From Choristoneura fumiferana (Eukaryota > Arthropoda > Insecta > Lepidoptera > Tortricidae), in assembly GCF_025370935.1 (NCBI RefSeq), contig NC_133472.1:24099626-24163625 (forward strand): a DNA stretch of 64,000 bases, written 5' to 3'. A program made the translations under genes and the position numbers. The notes beneath the pieces were generated by a model that was not told the DNA's origin, ran no database searches, and worked only from the letters and a program-made list of their open reading frames with translations. Below are positions 1 to 12,151 of the stretch, in pieces (within the stretch, counting starts at the first letter, position 1; each line of letters opens with the position of its first letter).

Positions 1-503
1 CGTTCTGAGAGGAGTCCTGTGTCCTGCAGTGAGATATAGACCGAGATGGGACGTGAGATAATGAACTGTACCACACGGCGGCCACGCCATACAAAATACG
101 CGTTCTTAAATCTACATAGGCACGACGACGTCTATACACGCGTCAATGTGAGCGTAAGATACACAGGGCTGACTATCAAAACCCTAATAAGTGCTATAAG
201 TACCAATGATATTTAAATGTACTTATATGTAGGTATGGCTTAGATAGTGATTTTAAGCTTACCTATTTATTTAAACCTAATTAAAATGTGTCTGTCTGTG
301 TATTTAAGCATTATTATTTTCAATTACAATAGATATATGTACGACTACAAACTTAAACGAATTATTCGGTAGGTAGTAATTTCATGTATTAATCGCGATA
401 ATTTCAGAAATCATTATTTATTTAGAAAAAGGAAGTAGGTAGGGTACCGTTACCATATCGCAAAATAATTGCTCCCAAACTTAGTGCCGTGCGGCCGACA
501 TAC

Positions 504-601
504 ATCGCGTTGCGCACCCGAATGCTTTCCTGCGGTTTTCCTGCAATCTGCGCTTGAGGTGGGGGGTAACTCGAACCGGTGCGGGGCGGAGCGTAGCAAT
601 T
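504..601 (-). CDS. weak candidate downstream exon on the minus strand
   Basis: A GC-richer island on the minus strand has an acceptor-like TAACGTGCAG and a donor-like GTATGT. It is open in one frame with a Pro/Gln-rich peptide (NCYAPPRTGSSYPPPQAQIA then GKPQESIRVRNA). The composition resembles the exon at 7734-8103. In that frame the acceptor is phase 0 while the 7734 donor is phase 2, so another exon would be needed between them. This is a lead, not a firm call. Confidence 0.2.
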
Positions 602-604
602 CTG

Positions 605-2598
605 CACGTTAGTACTATTATATATTGTGTGACTGTACTTAAACATAATGTTCATCAAATATCATTGAAAGAAAGAAATACTAAATTTATTTGCCAAAAT
701 TCGGCACAGCAAAAAGAAATCACAATTAAAAATAAATAAGACAACCCTATTACCTAAAAAAGAAAGAAAAAAAGACATTGTGCCGAAAGAAGCAAAAAGG
801 GCCATACTTACTTACTCAGCGTGTTGCCACGGCAAGCCGCAGCGCTGGTTTCAGTATGACTCTTGAGCTACTTAATAGCGTTCAAATTACAGTCAGTGGA
901 CATCATCGGAGATATGTCGATGATATGTACTCGTAGTAGGATAAATGTATAGAAAAAACTGAGATTATTATAGTAAAAAAATATATATATATATATAGTA
1001 ATATAATAAATAATATACTACAGCTTAATATTTAATTTCCTTTACGTCATGCAGCTGTTTTTTCTGTAAAAGTCTATATATAATACGCCTTACTACACTT
1101 ACTCACTTAAACCTGCGTAGCAGTAAGCGTAGACTAGCTACTCGACATTTTACAGTGTGAAATGAAAATACTGTTTTTCATTCTTTGTTCTTATGAATGA
1201 AACTTATGAAGGGCAACGTGATAAAAATTCGTTATGCAAGATGTGTGCAATTTCATATTAATCATCGTTCAATTTATGTTTAAAATTCATAATACTTATG
1301 ACAACTTGTTTACTCAAATCATCGGCCAGTTTGTATGTATGGATCAACATCGACTAATTGGACTTCGAACCGGGACTAACGACCGCGCTGCTAGCGCTAC
1401 ATGGTCTCATTTAAGTATTGGGGAAAGATCAATTATCCATGCAAGATTTAAATATTTAGCAATACAACACATACCTACGTGTTTATAATCGACTAACCTA
1501 AAATGGTTAATAATTTTTGATGTAGTTTATTAAGCGGGTATAGTAAAAAACGAGTAGGTATAAATAAGATTTTCTATGGTTAATTGTTATCAGAGCGGCA
1601 CGTTCAAACCTTGACATATAAATATATCCTTTATCAATACAAAATACTCGGTATAGTCAGGTTAGACTTTGTTTAAGATGCTTAAAACAAAAGAATGTAG
1701 GTACGCTGGCACCCAGTACTATTGACAAGATATATCTACCCACTGAATAAGAAAGTAAATTGTTTTAAATGGAATTGTTGTCTACAATAAAAGCGGCCGT
1801 CTTTCTTAATAGCTAATGTCATTAGCGTTAGTCATGGAGTGGTTGACTTTTAAATTCAGTCAAACGGTCTTCTGTATAACTAAAGCAACATATATTATTT
1901 GTTATTTGATCATTTTAAAAACAGCGACTATTTTAAAAACAGAAAAACTTTAACCAAATGATATCACCGAAAAAGGAAAACAGTTTTTTTTATTTGAATA
2001 TTTTCTTTCTAGAAGTTATAACAAAATTTGGGTAGCCCAACTAATACCTACTTGTTTTTGCAAACCACGAGTGTCCGAGATAATTCTCAATGACAAACTG
2101 CTACTGTATAAAATTATTTTACTTTGTGTCTACAGCGGAGTTGTTATTATTACTCACGCGACGCGGGCGCGGGTGCCGGCACGCGTAACGTACCTACCTA
2201 CAACGGCTTGAGAGCACTTTTAAAAGAACTTAATAAAATTATTATAAAGTAGCTAATCTAAACACTGTCCCTTATATGTTTGAGCCGAGTTGAGTACAAA
2301 GCAACACATAATCGAGGAAACGTAGGCTCTCGCTGTTACCCGCACACAACCACGCTTGCCGCTTAGAGGTAGGTAAGTATATTAATACACACACATACTC
2401 TCAATGAGCATCACACAATGAACTGATAACGGTAGAGGACAATTGTCATTTGACATACATTATAAAATAACCATCAAAGAATCGACCCAGTGTTTTCTTA
2501 TTAATTTAATTTATTTTTACGTACATAAAACTTAGGCACATAATATGCGTTGCACGAGGCTTAGGCGGCATGAAGTTACATAAGGACAATAATTGAAG
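605..2598. other. AT-rich stretch without a recognised gene
   Basis: No open frame with family features was found. One GC-rich patch on the minus strand (2160-2200) ends in a strong donor sequence (GTCGCGTGAGTAA) and is discussed as a finding. A short TA run is at 980-996. Confidence 0.5.
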
Positions 2599-2937
2599 GA
2601 ACTAAAAGTATTTATTTGCTCACCCGCGACCTTATGATAGTTAAGTTTATGCAAAATATGCGTGTTCATGCAGTTCCTTCACCTCCACACTGTAAGAACA
2701 CACACAAATCACACAAACCCACCTATCACCACTACCACACTATACTGACGCGTTTCAAACTCAACCTGAGCTCATCTTCAGAGCAACACCAACCGTACAC
2801 CATGCTAACAGATGTTAGACACACATCTGAGTCTTGAGTCTTAAACTTAACTTTCATAAGGTCCCGGGTGAGCAAAGAAATTCTAGTTCATTGATATGGA
2901 CCTCCGCAAAGTAACGCCTGATTCAATAAATAGTTAA
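2599..2937. repeat. TIR repeat with a GCAAAGTAACGCC tail (family of three in the window)
   Basis: The outer arms are inverted: GAACTAAAAGTATTTATTTG then CTCACC at the left, and GGTGAGCAAAGAAATTCTAG then TTC at the right, with CCTTATGA / TCATAAGG just inside. The following 48 bases (TTGATATGGACCTCCGCAAA...) recur at about 23818-23890 and 42580-42650. The internal part (cytosine-rich CACACACAAATCACAC) recurs inverted at 42375-42580. No coding capacity. Most likely a non-autonomous DNA element. Confidence 0.5.
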
Positions 2938-4367
2938 AGGGAAAATAGAGGAGAGGCAGGGGAAGACCGAGACGGTGTGTGTTTATGGATCAAGCCAAAA
3001 AGAAGCTCAATGTAATGTCGTATCACGAGCTCAAAGCATTGGCAGAGAGGCGTACAGAATGGCGATTAATCCACCGACAAGTTCACCGGCAAGGTCACCG
3101 ACTTAGGCACTAAAGGGTCAAATAACCTTAATTGAAAACAAAATTCCTTTTAAAGGCCGTTAGTTTAACTCTTTACTGCGAATCAGTTACCAATTAAATA
3201 ATTATAGACAAATTAACTAAGCTATTAACGCAGACCACAGTCTGGCGGTAGTAGCCGGCTTTGTCAGCGCTTGCGGCGGGCTCTATGTAGGTATCATGAG
3301 ATCTAATATTTATCGGCCGCTATCCGCGGTTTCTGAGATCAAATAGTTGAACGGAAATCCTAGGATTACCCTAAATTCCAATTGGGATTCCCAAATTACG
3401 CTGTACTGTTAATTTACGTTGCACAAAGAACACCGGTTTCAGTGTCTCTACTTTTGCGTGCTTTAAAATTTGCACGGAATCCATAGAGCACGAGTTCGAC
3501 TCGCACATGGCTGGTTTTATAGGCATACTTTTAACTAGGCATCATGAGCGTGTTTTGGCTAATTTGCACCTGTCAGTTATGCAATTAAAATACACTTTAC
3601 AATTTCTTATGTCACATTTAACCTACTTTAAATTTACTTGGAATCACCGATTCTCGAAAGGGGTTTTAGGGTTATTAGATTTGACATTTTCTATACGTTC
3701 TGACGCAACCATATGGGAATAGCTGTAAGATTATTCCTAGTATCATCGCGGTCTAATAAAACCTGCATGAAACTCGAAAATTCGAATCGAATCACGAAAC
3801 AGCGAGAAAACCGATTTTGATGAAGTTAGTGGTAGTCACGTGTCTGTTAAAAGATGTTATGTTATGTCTGTATGTTTTCGTTATGTGTCGTGTTGCAACC
3901 ATCTCTGTTGGAATGTGTCACAACACCCCGGGAACGCAGGCGCGGCAGCACGTAGCACGTCGCTCGCACGTGACCGTCCATCAGCCTGCCGAAGGCTTTC
4001 ATAACATGGACATAGTACATGAACATAACTCGAAGAATGGATATGATGCGATATTTAAAAACATCCGGTAGGTGTACGATTGCGAGTGCCGAGCTTCGGC
4101 GACCACTTCCGCCTCTTTCATATGGCGTCCTAAATATTGAATTATTACGATTAACATATTTCAAAATTGCGAAAAATTAACAGCAGCACTATTTTGGTAG
4201 TTGATTACACAAATCTCAGAATTAGAACTACCTACTTACTACTTTTTTAATTAATATACGACCATTTTGATACATAAAAACTATCCTAAAATAATTAAGT
4301 TAATAAAATACCTACTTAATTATATTACAAAAAAGTTTGCCTGTCCTTCATAAATAGGAAAGGTTAG
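2938..4367. other. stretch without a recognised gene
   Basis: Overlapping open frames near 3817-4164 on both strands have no recognisable motifs or splice pattern and are taken as chance. Nothing else could be named. Confidence 0.45.
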
Positions 4368-4600
4368 TAATAATAATAATAATAATAAATATCATGGGAC
4401 ACTTGACACCAATTAATCTAGTCCCAAACTAAGCAAAGCTTGTACTATGGACACTAGGCAACGGATAAACATACTTATATAGATAAATACATACTTAAAT
4501 ACATATTAAACATCCAAGACCCGAGAACAAACATTCGTATTATTCATACAAATATCTGCCCCGGCCGGGATTCGAACCCGGGACCTTAATACAAGGAGAT
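4368..4600 (-). mobile_element. tRNA-derived SINE, minus orientation
   Basis: Read on the minus strand it begins with a tRNA B-box region (CCGGGTTCGAATCCCGGCCG). It continues with a non-tRNA body (GAATAATACGAATGTTTGTT, GTTTGGGACTAG, GGTGTCAAGTGTCCCATGAT) and ends in an ATT trinucleotide tail at 4368-4390. This layout, and the body sequence, match a SINE widespread in moths and butterflies. The A-box half is degenerate. It is not a functional tRNA gene. Confidence 0.7.
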
Positions 4601-7369
4601 AGGAAACTGATTTTGAGGCCTTTATTTTTTACATTTTTAAACACAATATCGAGAAATATACGACTTTTGACCCCAGTTCTAAAATATCGTAATTTAAAAA
4701 AATATTTCGCAATTATCAGCTGTATAATTCAGAAGTGCTGGTAGTTTTAGGAAAAACTTTCATATATATTTGTTCTGTACGATAAATTAAATAAAGTCTC
4801 CAAATGAAAATCAACGTTAATTGAAGTTGCAAAAGCTATTTCAGGAAAAATTAGTTTGTAAGTTGCATGCCGCGCAGTTTTCTCAGTACAATTCGAAAAA
4901 AATCTAGATGAAAGCGGAAGATTTTGGGAGTGATTGAGAAAACGAATAATCTTATTATTTGAACGTGTTAATGAGTTGTTACTAATGTGTAAAGTCGTTA
5001 GTTCGAGGTCGATAGACGAGGGCCGGCGCCGCTGCCATTAGCCGGTCTGTTAGACGGTCTGTCCGCGACTGCGACCTGAGGTCCTAACGTCAATCGCGGA
5101 TGCAAAGTATCCATCCCTTGCGCACACGCTACGTTTAGAGAGAAAATAGGTACTTGCTTTAATTCCATGAAAAAAACCTTTTATACACCTTCCTTTCCTT
5201 CCTTCCCTTGTACTCGTAGTGACTAATCTTTTGTTTTTGATATATCCTGTCAAACGTTCAAAGGTTAACTGGAAGACCACCTTTGTACATCTTATTATTT
5301 GTTAATTTCATGTGTTTTTATGTTTGCAATACAATACAATACCTACTGTACAATATTATAAACTTTAGCTACCTCCATCACCTCCATGTGCCAGCTAATG
5401 ATGTGCGTCTTACGTAGACTCTACGCTCTATCCCGTGCATCACATTAGTGCGCAGACAGTTGAGAGACATCTTAGATCACGATTAAGTTAATGATCTTAA
5501 ACATGATTTCATCAGGTGAGTTATACATACGGAAAATCCTACTTTACGACTTTGTTTAAATTAGCTTACGTATTGCGTGGCCTGAAACTTCATTCGAGGT
5601 ACCAAGTAACATTAATGATTATAGTAAAGTAGGTAGTTGATACGATTAAGCAATTATCTTATGAGATTTTAGGACTCTAATAAAAAAACGGCAAAGAGCG
5701 TGTCGGGCCAGGATCACTTTGTAATCTTTGTAATCAAAATATGAAGCCTTCTTATTCCCTGGCATATCCTAGTGCACCACTAAAAATGTCCTTTTAGGAA
5801 TGTATGTGCCAAGTACTTAGTCTCCAGTTCCAGTGTTTTAGGTTGCGTGTTGTTCCATGGAAATTTTGTTTAATCTTGAAAATCGGTTGTAGGTATCCAT
5901 TTTAACGTCCCAGTTGAACGCGAAATAAGAATTCTCTAAATTTTATTATAGGTAGTTACGGAAATAAAGCCTCCTTAAATCGAAACTATTTATAAAACCT
6001 TTTAATAGGTATTTTGATTAATCCCTTGCCACTGCACCTCTGTGACGCTCAAGAAATATGCCTGCCAAATTTCAAGTCATTCAGTAACATCTCAACTTAA
6101 CCATAATCACAAAAAAAAATCTGAAAAACTTTCATAAGAAACGTAAAATTGTGTACGTAGGTAAATTTGAAATTAACTTAAATTAAATATTTTTATGACA
6201 TGGGGTCAGTTTTTTTCACCAAGTTAAATAAGAAGTTGTGGTTGAAATAATTGGTCATAATTATTTATTATATTCAAGATATAAATAGGCCAGACTTAGC
6301 CCCAGCACAACTCTTAATTTTCCTTGTAACACCACTTAAAATACGAAGATGAATCATTTAATATATAACCTAAACATCTTACAGGAAACTGCAAGTACTT
6401 TATATTATATGCGTTGCCTCTCCAGTTTAGAATAATGTAATATTATGGTCAATACCAGCATCAGTGGTAATAAATGCTCATTAGTGCAAGTATTATTCTA
6501 ATTTTAACGATTTGTTATTTTATTACATAATTACCATATTTAAACTTAAATAAAGATTCACAAGTAAGTAATACCTACATAATTAGGGACACTAATAATA
6601 TTGACTCTATTTTAGAAAATTAACGTGTTTATTTTGAATGTTTATGCTTATTAAAATAAAATAGAAAACACCATTTCTTCTAGCCTTGACATATTATTAG
6701 GCAGTCAATGTTAGATAATCAACTTGATTACTTAAAAACCCTAATAACTGTTAATCTAGACAGGCGGTAGCGTGTCAAGCCATAACATTAGAATTTATGT
6801 AATTTTGTAACGTTGTCGCACCAACTAACTACATATTTAAAAAACACTATAAAAATATAATTCTCACTTGATTTGAATTACTGTGCATTCCAATCTTCGT
6901 TTCATTAATAATCGAATTGAAGCGATTGCATCAAGTAAAATTACCTACATGAATATAATATTTACAATATATTTAATAAGTTATAGGTACCTAAAAGATA
7001 ATATCTCAATGATTAACCAGGAACAACGTTAGGCTAGTGACTTCTAAATAAGTAAGTTTCAAAAGTGCTTGGAGGAATGTGATGGTTCAGTATGTATGTA
7101 TTAAATAAGAAAATGCTAAACCAAATTAAAGTACGTTCTCAGATTATCAACAAGATATGTAATAGACCAATTCAAAACAGTTGCCGAAACGGATGGGCTA
7201 CGTTTTATTGCTGTACCTAGGTACACTACCTCTATAATGGTAATGGTAAGTAAGCCCTTGTTTCGAGGGTTACCCGACCAACAAAATGTTTGAAGTCTTT
7301 AGTACCTACCTATTTGTTTTTATTAGCAGAACGTTTGCTCAGCGAAATCTAAGTTTGTTTTAATGAAAA
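4601..7369. other. AT-rich stretch without a recognised gene
   Basis: No exon, RNA or clear repeat could be supported. If the minus-strand gene continues leftwards, this would be an intron. Confidence 0.45.
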
Positions 7370-7462
7370 AAAATTCAGGTGCTCCAGACAGGATTTAAAC
7401 TTGCATCTTAGTTATACGCGTCGAGTACCTATGTTACCGACTGCACTACGCCTCCACCCTAC
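7370..7462 (-). repeat. tRNA-like SINE head
   Basis: The minus strand reads as a degenerate tRNA: A-box-like GTAGTGCAGTCGG and B-box-like CAAGTTTAAATCCTG about 50 bases apart. No closing acceptor stem can be drawn with confidence. I read it as the head of an old tRNA-derived SINE rather than a gene. A weaker similar trace (GGTTCGAAGTCC on the minus strand) is near 1355-1400. Confidence 0.4.
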
Positions 7463-7733
7463 CCATCCGAAAATCTGAATCGCTTCTATTCTATATAACA
7501 GTTGCGTTTGATGCCATCTATCGCAACTATCATAAAAAATACTTTTACACTGATAATTATATGATTTGAAATGATGTTTTTTAATTAAAAAAATAATGAC
7601 ACTTATTCTATCGATATCCACTTATCTTATGTCGTCAAAACAAACCATCAGATAGTCACTTAATAAAAATATGCATTAATTAGCTATTCTCATGTATGTA
7701 TTATTAAGTATATAGTTATAGATAAAGACTTAC

Positions 7734-8103
7734 CCGTCAGCATGATGATGGTGGCCGTGGGCGTAGGCGGGCGGGGGCCCGGGCGTGTAGGGCTCGTAGT
7801 GCATAGGGCGGTAATCATCGGGGTGCTCGGGCGAGGGGCTGAGGTCAGGGCTGCGGCCCCGGATGAAGACCACGCCGTCGGTGGAGCCCGCGGCCCCCGC
7901 CGGCGGCTTGAAAAGCGTCTCCTCGAGGTGCGTGTAGGTCTGCATGTCGCGGCCGTGTGCCGCCGCCGGCCGCAGCTCCTGGTAGCTGCGAGAGTGGGAC
8001 GGCGACAGACCGCCCTGGTGGGCGTAGCCGAACGCCGGCAAGGGGGGCGGGCTCTCTGCCTCCCCGCCGCCCGCTCCCTCCGCGCCACACTCTGCCTCGC
8101 CTT
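7734..8103 (-). CDS. Pro/His/Gly-rich coding exon of the same unidentified minus-strand gene
   Basis: This 370-base, GC-rich minus-strand exon lies between acceptor TGTGCGCAG and donor GTAAGT. With the base carried over from the 10 kb exon it gives 123 codons without a stop and leaves in phase 2. The peptide is of low complexity with ordered islands: a Glu/Gly start, 'SPPPLPAFGYAHQGGLSPSH', 'MQTYTHLEETLFKPP', 'TDGVVFIRGRSPDLSPSPE', then Pro/Tyr-rich 'MHYEPYTPGPPPAYAHGHHH'. Such composition is typical of the disordered activation regions of insect transcription factors, but no DNA-binding domain is present in this window and the protein is not recognised. Open frames on the other strand and frames here are shadows of its GC-rich codons. 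Confidence 0.65.
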
Positions 8104-9934
8104 CTGCGCACACGCATACATGTTTGATATTATATTATGCTATAGTGATTCCACTGGACTCTACATCGCACATACTTGCTACGCTAGAGACACCGATTGG
8201 TGATTGCCGCTGCGTTATTTGTGTTGTGATGCTATGCGTAGATAGCACCCCACCATACAAATGATTGGTGCGGGCCCTTTAGCAATAAGAAAACGTCTTG
8301 TCTAACGCACTACTTTTTCCTATATTATTAGCTAAGCGCCCACAATTTAAATACCTACGCAAATTACATTATTCTGTTTTTTTGGCTTAAAAAGCTAAAA
8401 TTAATCCAATTAAATAAAAAAAAAAATCATACTCGTACCAACATAAAGGCACATTGTTCAATTTATGATACAATTTCTTATCTTTAATTTGATATAGTAG
8501 GTGTGTACTCGTACCCATGTCGAGAGAAAGCTTGTAGAGTCGTACCTAAATGTAGGTATCTCCTGGTATAAAACTATGCTATTGATATTCTAATAGAAGG
8601 TAGGTAAAGTAGGTACTATAAATCTATTATTACTTGCTCGGATAATTACTCGTACCTACTCTCTATTATTATTATACTTAGAAATAAGAACCTATCTAAA
8701 ATTAATATAACGTTAGTAATGATAGATAGGTTAGGTTAGGTCCCATCACAGTCTAGAATAAAAATAGTTATCAGATTTAAGTGTTGCGGGTAAGTTGGAT
8801 AGTTTCAGAGTAGTCTGATTGTGGTTAGATCGCAAGGTGCACATAATATCGCTCGTTCTATGAGACGATAAGAGTGAGAATCTGGCCAAGTGCGAGTCAG
8901 CCTTGCACTTATGACATATATTCTGTTATTAAACTTTTTATTATGTACCTACATTTTGCTGTGCTACCCAAATAAAAATTTAAAATAATACTAATTATTT
9001 TTAAAAATCCGTGATTTGGATTATTGTTTTTCACTCTTGTTAATGTTTATAATTTCCTATTTGCCTATATCACAAGAAAAGACCCACGTGTTTTGACATA
9101 AACACTTTTTTGTATGAAAAGCACTTTCAAAAGGCATGTATCTTATGAACATGGGGATTAAGAACTTGCATTTTTTATGAATTTCAGAAACTAAATTTCA
9201 AGTCGATATCTAAACCCGTTCCTAAGATACTTAATAGTGGTGACACACGCCACCCTTCCTGACCTGACCTGACCTGAACCCTAAAGAGATCTCAAATTGC
9301 CTGGGGGAAAATTTACTGGGCCAAACTTGTTACTTGAACATAAATTCAAGCATTTTCAAAAATTTACTTCGCGGAGGTCCTCAATGAACTGAAAAAATTG
9401 TATTTAGTTTATAATTCCAAGCGTCTCAATCTTATTTTCAAAACGATATTATTTAAGTATACAGCAGAAAGTACGTTGAGGTAAGTACTTGCCAGTACCT
9501 ACTTCTTTTGTATTGTGCGTGTGCGTCCATATTATTAGAAACCCTATAAAATTTGGTACACTTCTAATTGAGTTCAAAAACAAGTCATTCTCAGACAAAC
9601 TATAGAACAAATTAAGCTTTATTATGCATTCAAATATTTACAAAATGGATGATTTTGTAAATAACGATAAAGTTTAGTAAATAATTTAATTACGAATGCT
9701 CATTTACTGAAATGTAGGAAGGTAATTAGTTTGTACAACATATTTGTAACATAAATTGTTCATGATTATGTCGCGACTTAATAACAGAGTAGGAACCTAC
9801 CTACCTACCGGTTAACTCACTAATTAGCGGTTCACCATATGACCACGATGACAATCAAAATTAAACAACATACAAAAATTTTATAATTCTCACACTTGTG
9901 ATACTGTTAGAGAGAGTTAAAAGTATGAAGTTAC
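8104..9934 (-). other. intron between the two minus-strand exons
   Basis: This 1.83 kb intron runs from the GTAACT donor at 9934 to the GCGCAG acceptor at 8104 on the minus strand. It is AT-rich and holds no recognised gene. Small items are a TTAGG-type stretch near 8728-8740, a short GACCT repeat at 9258-9278, and a degenerate match (9361-9400) to the tail of the repeat at 2599. Confidence 0.5.
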
Positions 9935-10047
9935 CTTTGGTACTGTTGTTGTTAACTTCAGCAATGAGAGCCTCTAGTTCAAAGTTTTCTGATTTCAGCC
10001 AGAGCGCGTTCGAGCCGGTCGCGCAGGGCCACGCTTCGTGCAGCATG
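9935..10047 (-). CDS. internal or alternative first exon of an unidentified regulator-like gene
   Basis: The minus-strand exon is bounded by acceptor AACCTCAG and donor GTAACT. It encodes MLHEAWPCATGSNALWLKSE followed by NFELEALIAEVNNNSTK, and leaves one base (phase 1). The next exon at 8103 begins with the two bases that finish a Glu codon, so the reading frame stays open across a 1.83 kb intron. The acidic stretch SENFELEALIAE looks like a short amphipathic or activation segment. Its first ATG sits one base inside the exon, and GC-rich DNA with a CCAAT motif lies just upstream (10080-10215), so this could also be a first exon with its own promoter. The pattern is loosely reminiscent of the N-terminal acidic part of E74-type ETS proteins, but that is a weak guess. 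Confidence 0.5.
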
Positions 10048-10399
10048 CTGAGGTTTGTTTACGTACCTACGGTACGTGTTCGCAGGACTAAGTAAGGCGG
10101 CGTGCGCACTGCGTTGACGCGCAGCGTAGACTGACGCGGTGCGCGGCGCAGGCGCCGGCCGGGCGCTCGCCTCCCCGCCAGCGCAGGGCTCATTGGCCAT
10201 TAGCTCCTCCAAACTCCTTTTTTATCCTGGTGTTGTTTTTTTGGGAGGACTGGTCAGACATGATCACGGTTTATAATTCAGTGATGTGTTTGTATACCTA
10301 TCAAGTACCTAATCAGTTTTATATTCAATAGTAAGTAGATTAAAGAACGAATCTATCGGAAAGAACATCTCTTAGTATTACAGTACCTACGATAACTTG

Positions 10400-10588
10400 G
10401 AGTTGACACTTGACAGATGGGCGTGCCTTCAGTTAATTTTCAACTTTGAGGTCATACAAATAAAAAAGTTTTTACATAATCTGTTAACGAAGGTAGCGGT
10501 GTAACGAGGTGTCTAAAAATGGCTTTATTTGTATGACATCAAAGTTGAAAATTGACTGAAGGCACGCCCATCTGTCAAGTGTTAACTC
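10400..10588. mobile_element. short palindromic TIR element (MITE)
   Basis: Nearly perfect inverted arms of about 66 bases: GAGTTGACACTTGACAGATG, GGCGTGCCTTCAGTTAATTT, TCAACTTTGAGGTCATACAA at the left, and their reverse complement at the right ending GTGTTAACTC. About 55 bases lie between them. No coding sequence and no clear target duplication. Typical of a miniature inverted-repeat transposable element. Confidence 0.65.
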
Positions 10589-11229
10589 GAATTAATCAAA
10601 CTGTGTCTTGTATCGATTTGAAAGATTTTTTTTTTACTTCTAGAACCGAGTCTCAGAAAAAAATGATCATTGCGTTGAATTATTACAATGCATTTACTGT
10701 CAAAACAAGAGCTCTATATATCGAGATCTGGGGGCACGGCAGTGCCCCGCCAAGTCGAGTAATAAAAACAAAGGCACGGCCGTACCTACCGTATTTTTCT
10801 CGAAGCCATTCAGGCAATTTTCAGCCTCCTGTGATTTTATTATGGATGAAGCGAAAACCCTGAATTTTGAGTTACATAGGTCCTAATGGGACTTAGCTAT
10901 AAACCAATAAAAAAATATTTGAAGTCGTAGTTTAATAACTACATCTCAAAGTTCCTCAGGATTGTCACTGACATATTCACTGACTCACTAGCAGACCCAC
11001 AAAGTCCAAATTTTAAATATAATAAGTTTTTAGCCTATATAGTCACAGAAAAATCCAAAATGTTGCAATTTCAGTTACGTTTCAAAGTTATACAAGCTGC
11101 ATATGTAAGTAAGTTTGTAATTCCATATAAATGCTTGCGTAAAAAGTTACACAGCAATGATATATCTGAGTATGGGGCTAAAATTAAACTGTTAAAGTTA
11201 TTAGTACGAAAGTTTGTTTGTTTCTGTAT

Positions 11230-11233
11230 ATGT

Positions 11234-11312
<79 letters not shown>
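11230..11312. repeat. TG dinucleotide microsatellite
   Basis: More than 35 TG units with two interruptions (GAGTG at the left, TTTGCGTGTGAGTG at the right). It directly abuts the minisatellite that follows. Confidence 0.95.
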
Positions 11313-11315
<3 letters not shown>

Positions 11316-11337
11316 GTGTGAGTGCGTGTGACTCAGA

Positions 11338-12151
11338 TGAGATGAAGATGTGGATGGAGGATAGGGAATGGACGCGATGGACAATAGAGGATGGACGATG
11401 GATGACGATGGACGATGGACGATGGACGATAGACGATGGACGAAGGACGATGTACGTGAATGGACGATGGGCAAGAATGGACGATGAACGAGAATAGACA
11501 GAAGGACAAGAATGGACGATGGACGAGAACGGACGATGGACGAGAATGGGCGATGGACGAGAATGGACGATGGACAATAACTGAGGTTGGACGATGGACG
11601 ATGGACGAAAATGGACGATGGACGAGATTGGACGATGGACGGGAATAGACGATGGACGAGGATGGACGATGGATAATGGACGAGAATAGACAATGGACGA
11701 GAGTGGACGATAGACGAGAATGGACGATGGACGAGGATGGACGATGGACAATAATTGAGTATGGACGATGGGCGGTGGACTAGGATGGACGATGGATGAT
11801 GGACGAGAATAGACGATGGACCAGAGTGGACGATGGACGAGAATGGACGATGGACGAGAATGGACGATGGACGAGAATTGACGATGGACGAGAATGGACG
11901 ATAGGCGATACTGGACATTGGGCGAGAATTAAGGATGGACGAGAATGATCGGTGGACGATGGACGATGGGCGAGACTGGACGATGGGTGAGAATTTAGGA
12001 TGGACGAGAATGATCGGTGAACGATAGACAATGGACGATGGATAAGGATTGACGATGAACCCTGGACGATGGACGAGTATGGACGATGGACGAGAATGGA
12101 CGATGAACAATGGACGAGGATGGACGATGGACTATGGACAATAGACGATTG
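11338..12151. repeat. 800 bp minisatellite built of 7- and 10-base units
   Basis: The array mixes two units, ACGATGG (7) and ACGAGAATGG (10), often alternating as a 17-base compound unit, with many single-base variants. Neither unit length divides by three, yet stop codons are rare on the minus strand, so long Ser/Pro/His/Val-rich open frames (one of 308 codons) run through it in several frames. These frames are by-products of the repeat: they carry the TG run as a poly-Thr/His tail and show no start context or splice signals. Confidence 0.9.

Noticed and set aside
4561..4600. Functional tRNA gene at the GGTTCGAATCC motif
   Set aside because: Only the B-box half is intact and it continues into a SINE body with an ATT tail.
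7742..8203. Long open frames on the plus strand and in other minus frames over the 7.7-8.1 kb exon
   Set aside because: They are shadows of GC-rich codons; only the minus frame with matching splice phases keeps its frame into the neighbouring exon.
9979..10212. 77-codon minus-strand frame MEELMANEPCAGGEASARPA... overlapping the 10 kb exon
   Set aside because: It reads the exon in a different frame from the one that splices in phase to 8103, and it has no usable donor; GC-rich upstream DNA explains the open frame.
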